This document shows, one piece after another, positions 43,217 to 52,279 of a DNA stretch of 64,000 bases. The stretch lies in assembly GCF_039543225.1 (NCBI RefSeq), contig NZ_BAABJI010000002.1:620001-684000 (forward strand), in the 5' to 3' direction. The notes beneath the pieces are model-generated. The model was given only the letters and a program-made list of their open reading frames with translations, did no database searches and had not been told where the DNA came from. The translations under genes were made by a program, and so were the position numbers. How positions within the stretch are numbered: position 1 is the stretch's first letter; every line of letters starts with the position of its first letter. Source of the DNA: Mucilaginibacter defluvii. Lineage in GTDB: Bacteria > Bacteroidota > Bacteroidia > Sphingobacteriales > Sphingobacteriaceae.

Positions 43217-44185
43217 ATGAAAGCAGCAGTGTTAAACGAGTTTGGCTCGGTTGAAAAATTCGAAATATTAGAGGTGCCTACCCCTACCCCGGGATCTGAC
43301 GAGGTGCTTGTGAAAGTCCTGGCGACTTCAGTAAATCCCCTGGATTTTCAGGTTCGCCGCGGCGACTATAAAAATGAATTGCAGCTTCCGGTAATTACTG
43401 GTCATGATGTATCCGGCGTGATAGTAGAAGTTGGATCCGGCGTTAAAAATTTCAAAGTCGGCGACGAAGTGTATTACACCCCCGAAATTTTCAATGGCCA
43501 CGGAAGCTATGCAGAGTATCATGTTGCCAAAGAGTCAATTATTGGCATTAAACCTAAAAATTTAAGCCATCTGGAAGCCGCAACATTTCCCTTGGCTGCC
43601 GGAACAGCCTGGGAGATGCTTTATACAAGGGCACAATTGAAGATCAATCAAACTATCCTGATACACGGTGGTGCCGGCGGTGTAGGTATACCAACCATTC
43701 AACTGGCCAAAGCGATGGGTGCGACCGTATTCACGACAGCCAGATCTGTGCACCATGAATTTCTGAAAAGCTTAGGTTCGGACTATGTAATTGACTATGA
43801 GAAAGAAAGTTATATAGACGCAATATTGAGACTAACCAACAATAAAGGTGTGGACGTGGTGATCGACACGATCGGCGGAGATACACTTTCAGACAGTGGT
43901 AGGATCTTAAATCAACTGGGACAGGTTGTAACATTGGTTGACATTGAAAGACCGCAAAACCTAATCCACGCGTGGGGAAAAAATGCAACCTATCATTTTG
44001 TGTTCACCAGACAGAGCCGGAACAAACTGGACGAACTCACCAAACTGATCGAATCAGGCAAACTGAAACCTGTATTAAATAAAATTTACCCGTTGGCAGA
44101 AATAGGTAAGGCACACAGCCTGCTTGAATTTAGAGATAGTGATCCTGATTTCTATGGTAAAATCGGCGTACAGATTGGCGAATAA
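43217..44185 (+). CDS. NADPH-dependent zinc-free medium-chain oxidoreductase (quinone oxidoreductase-like)
   Basis: A 322-residue MDR protein. The GroES-like domain comes first (KAAVLNEFGSVEKFEILEVP, SVNPLDFQVRRGDY, TGHDVSGVIVEVGSGVKNFKVGDEV). The Rossmann domain follows (ILIHGGAGGVGIPTIQLAKAMGATVFTTA, DYVIDYEKE, VDVVIDTIGGDTL). Structural zinc cysteines are absent, fitting the QOR/NADP-dependent class. It probably reduces quinones or reactive enones. It lies downstream of the ArsR-type repressor and in front of a broken SnoaL-like gene. Confidence 0.92.
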   Translation: MKAAVLNEFGSVEKFEILEVPTPTPGSDEVLVKVLATSVNPLDFQVRRGDYKNELQLPVITGHDVSGVIVEVGSGVKNFKVGDEVYYTPEIFNGHGSYAEYHVAKESIIGIKPKNLSHLEAATFPLAAGTAWEMLYTRAQLKINQTILIHGGAGGVGIPTIQLAKAMGATVFTTARSVHHEFLKSLGSDYVIDYEKESYIDAILRLTNNKGVDVVIDTIGGDTLSDSGRILNQLGQVVTLVDIERPQNLIHAWGKNATYHFVFTRQSRNKLDELTKLIESGKLKPVLNKIYPLAEIGKAHSLLEFRDSDPDFYGKIGVQIGE

Positions 44186-44207
44186 AACACATTTAAAAAT
44201 GTTTGTT

Positions 44208-44421
44208 ATGACTAATACAGAAGTTTTTTTGTTGGCGAACAGCGTCTTGGCGGAAGGTCACTATGACGAGTTTATCACGTTTTGCACCGAAGACATCAAT
44301 GGAAGAACGTTGGAAAAACGCCTTCAACGGTAAAGTTGAATTACGCAAATACATAAGCTCAGACTACGAAGGAATAACTTTTGAAACGGATAAGTCAATA
44401 GTAGGTACACCGGCAGTATGA
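44208..44421 (+). pseudogene. SnoaL-like protein gene with two single-base losses, truncated
   Basis: From the ATG at 44208 the frame reads NTEVFLLANSVLAEGHYDEF and ITFCTEDI. It then shifts in two A-runs and resumes as NAFNGKVELRKYISSDYEG, then ITFETDKSIVG, ending at 44421 in a terminator hairpin. Normal members are about 110-130 residues; this one lacks the last strands as well. It starts 22 bases after the oxidoreductase stop. Confidence 0.65.
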
Positions 44422-44432
44422 AGACTGCCGGT
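44409..44432 (+). terminator. Intrinsic terminator after the ArsR-oxidoreductase operon
   Basis: A 9-base perfect stem (ACCGGCAGT / ACTGCCGGT) with loop ATGAAG, followed by TTTACTGTTTT. It overlaps the stop of the broken SnoaL-like gene and marks the right edge of the accessory region. Confidence 0.75.
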
Positions 44433-44489
44433 TTTACTGTTTTATAGCTAACTCTAAAAAAGTTAATAACTTTAAAAGCGAATAAAATC

Positions 44490-47400
44490 TTAAATCACCT
44501 TTTCGTTCCTGAAATGGTTAATGTAATCTGAGGGCAGCATATCGTATTCTACCTTAAAGGTTTTTGCGAAGTAATGGGGCGTATTAAAACCTACCTCGTA
44601 TGATATTTCTGATACCGATAGCTGGCTCTTGGCTAAAAGCTGGGCCGCCCTGCGCAACCTTATCGAGCGGATAAAATCAACAGGGGTTTTGCCGGTAAGC
44701 AACAGCACTTTTTTGTACAATGATACCCGGCTCATACACATATGCTTGCTGAGTTCTTCTACAGTGAAATCAGCATTTTGTAAATTGGCCTCAATATACC
44801 GCAAGGCCGCAGCCATAAATTTCTCGTCGGCAGAAGGTATGTTGCGGTCGCTTAGCTGAATGTCTATCTTTTTACGCTGGTTATCCTTGGTTACTGTTTG
44901 GAGTGCAAGCAGGTTTTTAATTTTTGATAGCAGCACCTCAAAATTCAGCGGTTTTATGAGGTAATCATTGGCGCCTGTATTCAATCCCTCCAGCAGTGTT
45001 TCCTCATTCGGCATGGCGGTAAGTAAAATTATGGGGATATGAGATGTACGGTTATCTAACTTTATTTTGCTGCACAGTTGTAAACCATCCATTTCAGCCA
45101 TACTAATATCACTCACGATTAAATCGGGATGAAATGCCAGCGCTTTTTGCCAGCCTTCTTTACCGTTTACAGCCTCAACAATATTATAATGCTCCGCCAG
45201 ATTATCTTTCAGGTAGTACCTAAAATCGTCATCATCCTCAACTAATAGCACCTTTTTCTTTTTTTGCAATTCAGGCTCAACAGCTTTGATTTTTGCAATT
45301 ACCACTTCTGCTGTTCCGGCTGTTTGTATTGATAGTACGGGCAAAGGCAGTTCAACAATAAAACAACTTCCGCCGTTGGCTACATGCTCTACATTGATAT
45401 TTCCGTTATGCATTTTAACAAACTCCTTAGCGATAGACAGTCCTATGCCATTGCCCTGATTCATCATAGCAACCGGCGCATCGTGCTGAAAAAAGCGTTC
45501 GAAAATTTTATCAACCTTATTGGGCGGTATCCCAATACCTGTATCAATTACGTTTATTTTCAGGATGCAGTGCTCACTTACCTGTACATGCTGCTTACAG
45601 CTTAACAGAACGCTTACATTACCGCCGTCAGGTGTAAACTTAAACGCGTTTGATAGCAGGTTTAATAAAACGCGTTCTACTTTATCCTGATCAAAAACGG
45701 TTTTGAGCAGGGATGTATCCGTATCAAACGCGAGCTGGATGTTACCCTTCTCGGCAATATCATTAAAGGAATGTGTAATATTTTTTATAAAGGCAATGAT
45801 CTCACCTTCTTTCAAATCCAGCTTTAATTCGCGGGTTTCCATTTTACGCAGATCCAGCAACTGGTTTACCAGGTTCAGCAACCGGTTAGCATTCTTTTTG
45901 ATAATAGCCAGATCATTACCCTGCTCATTAAGCTTGGGATCTTTTAACAATTTATCGGCAGGCGCCATTATTAATGATATCGGCGTTTTAAACTCGTGAC
46001 TGATATTGGTAAGAAACTTTATCTTCATTGAGTCTATTTCGCGTTGCCGCTTTACTTCTTCCCGCTCCTGCTCAAGCGCGAAACGCGCTTTCAACTTTTT
46101 AATCCCACGGTAACGTATAAAAAACAGTATAGCAAGGGCAAAAGCTATATAACATAAATAAGCCGTAGTACTTTGCCAAAATGGCGGCAAAACTTTTATA
46201 CGCAATGATATTTTTTGCACAGGCCATGAATTGTCTATCGCGGCGGCACGGGCAATAAACGTGTAAGTACCCGGACTAAGGTTTGTATAGGTGGCTTTGT
46301 GTACTTTATTGTCGGCCGTTATCCAGTCCTCATCAAAACCCTGTAGTTTATAACTGTACCTCACATTCTCCGGATTCAGAAAGTTGAGCGCGGCAAAATC
46401 TATGGAGAAAAAATTATCATCATAATCAAGGTTGATGTTCCTGGTGTCTGTAATCAGCTTTGATAAAATCACCTTGCCATTTACTTCGCCGCCGGGTTTT
46501 ACGCTGGCATTAAATAATTGAAAATCGGTAAAAATGAGCTTAGGCGCGGTTCTGTTAAGCCGGATGTCTTTAGGAATGAACAGGTTAAAACCGTTGCCGC
46601 CGCCAAATAGCAGCTCGCCCCTGCGGGTGATCAGTGATGCATCATCATTAAACTGCCTGCCTTGCAAACCATCCCGCTCATTAAAATTGATGAATTGTAA
46701 TTTCATCTGTCCGTTAGCCATAGATACTTGAGCCTTTGATAAGCCGTTAGCAGTACCCATCCATAAATTGCCCTCTCTATCCTGCTCTAATGATACAATG
46801 TTGTTATCGGGCAATCCATCCTGTTTGCGATAGAGCTTTAATTTACCGGTTTTAGGATCAAGGATATTCAAACCCTCGCGGGTACCTATACAGATATTGC
46901 CGTATCTGTCCTCAAGTAAAGCATAAACATTGTTGTAAACCAGGCTATTAACGTCGCCATTTATGTGTTTGTAATGCTTTATTTTATTATCGGGCGCAAT
47001 TACATCGATCCCGTCAGACGTGCCTACCCAGATATTGTTTCTGCTATCTTCAATAATGCTGAAAACATAATCAGAGTGAATTGAATTTTCGCGGAAGGCA
47101 CGGTATATCGTAAACTTATCACGATCAGGACCCAGCATATTTAAGCCGCCGGATAAAGTGCCGATCCATAACCTGTGCAAGTGGTCTTCCTTTATTTCAT
47201 ACACCCTATCGTCAGACAAACTGTACGGATCAGCATCACTGTGCCGGTAGTGCCTGAAGGTTTTGCCGTCAAAGCAATCAAGCCCGCCAAAGTAGGTACC
47301 TATCCAAAGCTTCTGTTCATGGTCTATCGCCAGGCTCACCACCACGTTGTTTGACAGGCTGTTTGTGTTGTTCTTATTATTTCGATAGGTGGTAAATTTT

Positions 47401-48605
47401 TCAGCCTTGCGGTCGTAGTAAATCAGTCCCCCACCGTTAGTACCGATCCATAAATTGCCTTTAGCGTCCTCAGCAAAAGCGTTAACATCGTCATAATTAA
47501 TAGTATTTGTAAGCAGTGGATTATGCTTGTACAACGGGAACTTAACAATATTTTGATGGTAATAATTAACTCCCTTTTTATATGTGCCTACCCAGATGGT
47601 ACCCGCTTCGTCCTTGTATAATTCTGTAAGACTGTTCTGACTTAGACTTTTATCATCGTTTTCCTTTTTTTGCAGATAGCTGATGGTAAAATTTCTTTTG
47701 TCGATAAGGTTCACACCGCCCGGATCAGTAGACAGCCATATCTTGCCTTTATCGTCCTGTATTACACTGTTCACGATGTTGGCGTTAAGGCTGTGGCCGG
47801 GTGCGTCCTTATAAAAATGCTTTATGGCATTACTTTTCGGGTTTAAGTAATAAGTACCTATCGGCCCAGAATAGAACCAGATATCGTTTTGCGCGTCAAC
47901 AAAAATCCGGTACATCTGGTAGCTTTTGCTTACCAGCGCGTTAGCAATGGCGGTTGAGCGATAGGTTATTTTACCTTTCCCAATATCAAATTTATCTATA
48001 ACGCCATCCTTATACGCTATCCAGATATTCCCCTTTGAATCGGGATACATATCTGCCACGTTTATGGAATACAGTGAAGCCGGATTACCTTTAATTGATG
48101 GATAGCTGCGGGTTTTGCCTGTTGCTGGGTTGTATATAAACAGCCCTTCAACTGCATGTAAAAAATAATAGTTACCGTTAAGGCCCTTTACAATTTTCAT
48201 CACCCGGTAATCGGGTACACCATAAGGTTTAAGGTACTTGCCTACATCATCGTTAAAGTTTTCAGTGGCCTGGTCATATATACTGTAACCCGATTGTGTT
48301 TTGATCCAGAACTTATCGCCCGGTCCTTCAAATATGCTGATGATAAAATTGTCGCTTATTGATGCCGGATCATTCACATTATGCTGGTATAATTTAAAGG
48401 TATTACCATCATAGCGGTTGAGGCCGTTTTGCGTGCCTATCCATAAATAACCACGGCTATCTTTTAAAAAAGCGGTTACATTGTTGTGCGATAAGCCTGT
48501 ATTTACATTGATGTGCGAAAAAGCGTATTCATCATTTTGGCCAAACGCGTTTTGCCATAACAATAATGCCGCAAACAGGTATCGTGTAAATAAGACCTTC
48601 GTCAT
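44490..48605 (-). CDS. Hybrid two-component system sensor/regulator 1 (HTCS)
   Basis: A 1371-residue single-chain sensor. A signal peptide ends at FGQ. About 14 Reg_prop beta-propeller repeats follow (repeated DxxGxLWIGTxxGGL, as in NGGGLIYYDRK), then a Y_Y_Y domain (FAALNFLNPENVRYSYKLQGFD) and one membrane helix at about 840. Then come HisKA (FLTNISHEFKTPISLIMAP), HATPase (LLNLLSNAFKFTPDGG, IDTGIGIPPNKVDKIFERFF), a receiver (KVLLVEDDDDFRYYL, LIVSDISMAEMDG, YLIKPL) and an AraC-type HTH at the C-terminus (VGFNTPHYFAKTFKVEY). HTCS proteins sense oligosaccharides in the periplasm and switch on PULs. It lies downstream of the SusCD operon behind a terminator. Confidence 0.95.
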   Translation of the reverse strand: MTKVLFTRYLFAALLLWQNAFGQNDEYAFSHINVNTGLSHNNVTAFLKDSRGYLWIGTQNGLNRYDGNTFKLYQHNVNDPASISDNFIISIFEGPGDKFWIKTQSGYSIYDQATENFNDDVGKYLKPYGVPDYRVMKIVKGLNGNYYFLHAVEGLFIYNPATGKTRSYPSIKGNPASLYSINVADMYPDSKGNIWIAYKDGVIDKFDIGKGKITYRSTAIANALVSKSYQMYRIFVDAQNDIWFYSGPIGTYYLNPKSNAIKHFYKDAPGHSLNANIVNSVIQDDKGKIWLSTDPGGVNLIDKRNFTISYLQKKENDDKSLSQNSLTELYKDEAGTIWVGTYKKGVNYYHQNIVKFPLYKHNPLLTNTINYDDVNAFAEDAKGNLWIGTNGGGLIYYDRKAEKFTTYRNNKNNTNSLSNNVVVSLAIDHEQKLWIGTYFGGLDCFDGKTFRHYRHSDADPYSLSDDRVYEIKEDHLHRLWIGTLSGGLNMLGPDRDKFTIYRAFRENSIHSDYVFSIIEDSRNNIWVGTSDGIDVIAPDNKIKHYKHINGDVNSLVYNNVYALLEDRYGNICIGTREGLNILDPKTGKLKLYRKQDGLPDNNIVSLEQDREGNLWMGTANGLSKAQVSMANGQMKLQFINFNERDGLQGRQFNDDASLITRRGELLFGGGNGFNLFIPKDIRLNRTAPKLIFTDFQLFNASVKPGGEVNGKVILSKLITDTRNINLDYDDNFFSIDFAALNFLNPENVRYSYKLQGFDEDWITADNKVHKATYTNLSPGTYTFIARAAAIDNSWPVQKISLRIKVLPPFWQSTTAYLCYIAFALAILFFIRYRGIKKLKARFALEQEREEVKRQREIDSMKIKFLTNISHEFKTPISLIMAPADKLLKDPKLNEQGNDLAIIKKNANRLLNLVNQLLDLRKMETRELKLDLKEGEIIAFIKNITHSFNDIAEKGNIQLAFDTDTSLLKTVFDQDKVERVLLNLLSNAFKFTPDGGNVSVLLSCKQHVQVSEHCILKINVIDTGIGIPPNKVDKIFERFFQHDAPVAMMNQGNGIGLSIAKEFVKMHNGNINVEHVANGGSCFIVELPLPVLSIQTAGTAEVVIAKIKAVEPELQKKKKVLLVEDDDDFRYYLKDNLAEHYNIVEAVNGKEGWQKALAFHPDLIVSDISMAEMDGLQLCSKIKLDNRTSHIPIILLTAMPNEETLLEGLNTGANDYLIKPLNFEVLLSKIKNLLALQTVTKDNQRKKIDIQLSDRNIPSADEKFMAAALRYIEANLQNADFTVEELSKHMCMSRVSLYKKVLLLTGKTPVDFIRSIRLRRAAQLLAKSQLSVSEISYEVGFNTPHYFAKTFKVEYDMLPSDYINHFRNEKVI

Positions 48606-48682
48606 AATCAGGTTATCAAATCTATCAAATACCTATCACAATCCGCATTAAAAAGATTGTTGCCGCACTATTATAAATAGAA

Positions 48683-48718
48683 AAACTCCTGCGGTTAAAT
48701 ATAACGCTGCAGGAGTTT
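48683..48718 (-). terminator. Intrinsic terminator of the SusCD operon
   Basis: Stem AAACTCCTGC / GCAGGAGTTT with a loop that can pair further (GTT / AAC), followed on the minus strand by TTTTTC. It sits 53 bases after the last lipoprotein stop (48772) and separates the PUL operon from the HTCS 1 gene. Confidence 0.75.
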
Positions 48719-48771
48719 AGGGATGTTAGGCGCCTTTATTATACCTAACGCATACAATTATTATATAAGGC

Positions 48772-49383
48772 TCAGGGGGTAATAACCAGTTCGTTCTCTG
48801 ATTCGATAACCAATGGTTTAGTGCCGCCGGTGTAAAAAACCACAGTGCCGGTAGCAGCATCCGCAGGTACCTTAACTACTATCTGCGTTAAAGATTTGCT
48901 CACAAAATCTTCAACCAAAACATCGGGCGCAAATTGCACACCGGTTACCCAGTTCACAAAATCGCCGGTTATGGTAATGTTATCGCCGGCGCGCGCAGTA
49001 GCAGGTACTGATGCTATGGTTACCGGTACTTCAAACTGTATCTCCGTTTTTGAGGTAACATCCCCATCAGCGCTCTTAAGGGTTACAAAACCTTTTTCTG
49101 TTTCCTGCGGAACGGTTATGACAATCAGGTCATCCTTCTGCTCAACAAAAGCTGAACTTGAAACGGTTGCGCTGGGCAAATCAATTTCGGTTACTTTTTT
49201 CAGATTCTTACCAATAAAGCGTATCTGTTCGCCGTGTTTAACACCTGCAGGCCCGAAACTCTGTAATTCTACCCTACCAGAGTTAACTTCGTTATCGGTG
49301 TTTTTGCATGACATGGCCATCGTAATTACCAGCATAAAGCCGGTAATTACGGTAAGTAAAGGTTTATGATATGTTAATTTCAT
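48772..49383 (-). CDS. IPT/TIG-domain surface lipoprotein of the PUL
   Basis: A 203-residue protein with an SPII signal ending ITMAMSC (Cys26). Two IPT/TIG immunoglobulin-like repeats follow: LQSFGPAGVKHGEQIRFIG with LKKVTEIDLPSATV, and ASVPATARAGDNITITGDFV with VTGVQFAPDVLV. It ends soon after the second repeat, with no binding domain, so it resembles the N-terminal part of a surface glycan-binding protein. It is the last gene of the operon, 25 bases downstream of the larger binding protein. Confidence 0.8.
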   Translation of the reverse strand: MKLTYHKPLLTVITGFMLVITMAMSCKNTDNEVNSGRVELQSFGPAGVKHGEQIRFIGKNLKKVTEIDLPSATVSSSAFVEQKDDLIVITVPQETEKGFVTLKSADGDVTSKTEIQFEVPVTIASVPATARAGDNITITGDFVNWVTGVQFAPDVLVEDFVSKSLTQIVVKVPADAATGTVVFYTGGTKPLVIESENELVITP

Positions 49384-49408
49384 CTTTTTTGAGTGGGTTA
49401 TAAAAGCT

Positions 49409-50557
49409 TTAGTCTTTATTTACTTTAGGTACTACCCTGAAGTTATCAAACGATATATCTGCATCCAACTCTCCCGGGCCGAGGAATAGCACACGCGTGT
49501 AGTAACCATTAGGCCTCACCGTTAACGGCGACTTAAAGGCATCTGCATACTCATCAAACGGAATGGTTATAGTTTGCCATTTGCCTTTGGTATCAATAGG
49601 TGGGTTCCATAAGTAAGCATCGTTATTAAAATCAGACAAGCCGAAATTGAACCGTATGGTATTGTTGTTATAAGGCTTAACGGTGTTCACTTCGAACTTA
49701 AGGTTATAATCTTCAGGCTTCAGAATGGCAGCATCCGGAATATTCTTACTGATCGGCCCCATAGCATCAGGCGGACCTCCGGCAACTTCTGTCCAGCCCC
49801 AGGCGCCAATTACACGTTTTACGCGAATGTAGTTGCCGTTGATGGCGATCGGATCGTCAGGCCCCGGAGAACTAACCACGAATGAAGAGTTCCACCAGCC
49901 GGTAAACGGATCACTGCTGAGGATGATATTACGGTTATCCCTGAAGAATAAATCGGATTTAGTTTCGCCAAAATTGGTTTTCACCGTAATCGGGCCGGGT
50001 TGTGCACCCGCCGGAACGCGTACCTTAATAATCGCATCGGTAATTGACTCTATTTCGCCTTCAACACCTCCCGCAAAGGTTACCGTTAGCGGCTGATAAA
50101 AATAGTTGCCGTTTATGGTGGCTATTTCGCCGGTAGGCACATACTCGCAATCCATATAGGAGATTACCGGTTCTGCTATACTCACCTTAAAATCATGCTC
50201 CAGCGTTTTGCCGTCAGCAAAAATGATCCGGATCTTATTGGTAATATCTACCGGTATCTCGCTGGGTACACTCACCAGTATCGAGGTATTGGTAACATAA
50301 GTGGTAGTTACGATGGCCTTTCTGTCGTTAAACCAAATTTCACGAGCGTTTTGCAGGTTAGTACCTACTATGGCTATAAGATTGCCCTGTCCCGCCGACA
50401 CCAATAATGAATCGGATGAGCTTGGGTCTGTTATCCTGATGTAACTTATAGTTGGGGTGCCTGTTTCGTCCTTATCATTTTTTGAGCATGACGAATAGAT
50501 GCACACCGTAAGCGTAACCGCTACAAGTGTTAATAATGTCTTAAATATATTTTTCAT
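49409..50557 (-). CDS. Surface glycan-binding lipoprotein (SGBP-B-like) with IPT/TIG domains
   Basis: A 382-residue protein with an SPII signal (CIYSSC). Two IPT/TIG domains cover about 35-205 (ISYIRITDPSSSDSLLVSAG, AREIWFNDRKAIV, PVISYMDCEYVPTGEIATING). The C-terminal domain, about 210-380 (WWNSSFVVSSPGPDDPI, IGAWGWTEVAGG, NNTIRFNFGLSDFN), resembles the glycan-binding domain of SGBP-B proteins of beta-glucan and xyloglucan loci. It would capture polysaccharide on the cell surface beside SusCD. It is encoded directly after susD. Confidence 0.85.
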   Translation of the reverse strand: MKNIFKTLLTLVAVTLTVCIYSSCSKNDKDETGTPTISYIRITDPSSSDSLLVSAGQGNLIAIVGTNLQNAREIWFNDRKAIVTTTYVTNTSILVSVPSEIPVDITNKIRIIFADGKTLEHDFKVSIAEPVISYMDCEYVPTGEIATINGNYFYQPLTVTFAGGVEGEIESITDAIIKVRVPAGAQPGPITVKTNFGETKSDLFFRDNRNIILSSDPFTGWWNSSFVVSSPGPDDPIAINGNYIRVKRVIGAWGWTEVAGGPPDAMGPISKNIPDAAILKPEDYNLKFEVNTVKPYNNNTIRFNFGLSDFNNDAYLWNPPIDTKGKWQTITIPFDEYADAFKSPLTVRPNGYYTRVLFLGPGELDADISFDNFRVVPKVNKD

Positions 50558-50583
50558 CTCTATCTGATTTTTGATAAGTCATG

Positions 50584-52269
50584 TTATTGTGCGTAATAAT
50601 CAACTGCCGGCTTTTTCAGGTTAGGTGCCTGATCAAGCTCGGGTGTAGGTATAGGCAGCAGAAAATTGCCGCTGTTAGCGTTAATTACCCTATCGGTAGT
50701 GGCCCATGGCGTTTTGGTAAGCGTCCACTGTGTAGGGTTCGGGAACTGATCGGGTTTGGTGAAAAACAAGCCCCTGTCCTGCGCGTTAAGGATGCTGTAT
50801 GCCTTTTGCGCATTATAATAATGCATGCTTACCAGATCGTACCAGGCCATGCCCTCCATTGCAAACTCCAACACACGTTCTTTAAATATTACATCCAGTG
50901 TTAGCGGATCTTCAAACGCAGGTAAACCTGAGCGCATGTGCACTTTATTAAAGTAATCTACCGCAACCGCATTGGTAGTTGATGAACTGTTGCCTAATTC
51001 GGCTTCGGCATAAATCAAATACATCTCCGCAAGGCGCATCATATAAGTATCGTGCCCGTAATATTGCTGTGCTGCAAGGCCTGCGTTATCCTTAGCTTTA
51101 CCGGTTACATATTTTTTGATTGACAGGAAATTATTGTCGCTACCCGTAAAAGGGAACACCAGCCTTTGCTCACCGCCTGGTATTGACTGGGTGATTTCAG
51201 GATACGAAGCTCCCGGAAGCATGAACGTAGCTTTGAGCCGCTGATCGAGCGTACGGCCCTTAAGTTCATTATCGGCAGCATTTACGGTAAAGCCGTCATA
51301 CTGTTTCATCATCCACCAGGTTGCGCTTTTATCGCCACCCCAGCCATCGCCGTTAGCTATATCGCCACTGTAGGCCAGATATGCAGGTGTAGAGTTTTGC
51401 GTACCCCAGGCACCAGGCGAAAACACCCATTGCAATGAAAAGATGGACTCGGTGTTATTATCATACGGAAACAAAAACAAATTGGCATAATTAGGAAGCA
51501 GCGCATATCCGCCTTGCTTAATCACCCTGTCGGCAAAATACTTGGCACTGTCCAGGTCTGATTGGTTGCGTTGCCCCGCACTGTTACTGCCCACCCCTGC
51601 CCTGTTGAGGTAAAAACGTGCCAGCATCGCTTCGGCTGCCCACTTAGTTAACCGGCCCGGGCGTACAGGTGTAGCAGTTAAATCATTAGCCGCTGCGCGC
51701 ATATCGTTAATAATAAACTTCCAAACACTTGGTACTGTGTTTTTACGCAGGCTGGTATCTAACAACAGCTTGGTGTTATTTTCAATAACCGGTACCTCGC
51801 CCCAGTTCATCACCAAAAAACGGTAAGCCAGGGCACGCATAAAGCGTGTTTCGGCAATGGCTTGTTTTTTTACCGTAGCCGATACACCATCGCCAGCATA
51901 GGTTTCAATGTTTTGACGGGTTAAGTTTGATTGCGCTACCACGATGAAGAAGGCACGCCAGGCAGCAGAGTTATCGGGGTTATCGCCTGTGGTATTAAAC
52001 AATACGTTACCACGGTCGTTATAAGCTGAAAAAGCCGTACCTGCCCTAAAATCGCCAAGGTTATAGGATGCTTTATCATTATAATCAAACCAAACCTTGC
52101 TGTATAGTAAAGCCGTACCGGCAAGTACCTGGTCGTCTGTTTTGTAAAAGCTGGCATCTACGATAGCGTCGGTAGGTACCTTTTCTAAAAAGGTTTTTTT
52201 ACATGCCGACAGCAAAATTACGGGGAGTAAATAAACGCCCCAGAAAATCTTATTTTTAATGATCTTCAT
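50584..52269 (-). CDS. SusD/RagB family glycan-binding lipoprotein
   Basis: A 561-residue protein with an SPII signal ending VILLSAC (Cys22) and the SusD N-terminus KKTFLEKVPTDAIVDASFYK. TPR-like helices follow (AETRFMRALAYRFLVMNWGEVPV), and the C-terminal RagB/SusD region contains YMMRLAEMYLIYAEAELGNSS and FKERVLEFAMEGMAWYDLVSM. It forms the lid of the SusC transporter. It lies ten bases after the susC gene. Confidence 0.95.
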   Translation of the reverse strand: MKIIKNKIFWGVYLLPVILLSACKKTFLEKVPTDAIVDASFYKTDDQVLAGTALLYSKVWFDYNDKASYNLGDFRAGTAFSAYNDRGNVLFNTTGDNPDNSAAWRAFFIVVAQSNLTRQNIETYAGDGVSATVKKQAIAETRFMRALAYRFLVMNWGEVPVIENNTKLLLDTSLRKNTVPSVWKFIINDMRAAANDLTATPVRPGRLTKWAAEAMLARFYLNRAGVGSNSAGQRNQSDLDSAKYFADRVIKQGGYALLPNYANLFLFPYDNNTESIFSLQWVFSPGAWGTQNSTPAYLAYSGDIANGDGWGGDKSATWWMMKQYDGFTVNAADNELKGRTLDQRLKATFMLPGASYPEITQSIPGGEQRLVFPFTGSDNNFLSIKKYVTGKAKDNAGLAAQQYYGHDTYMMRLAEMYLIYAEAELGNSSSTTNAVAVDYFNKVHMRSGLPAFEDPLTLDVIFKERVLEFAMEGMAWYDLVSMHYYNAQKAYSILNAQDRGLFFTKPDQFPNPTQWTLTKTPWATTDRVINANSGNFLLPIPTPELDQAPNLKKPAVDYYAQ

Positions 52270-52279
52270 ATCTTAAATA

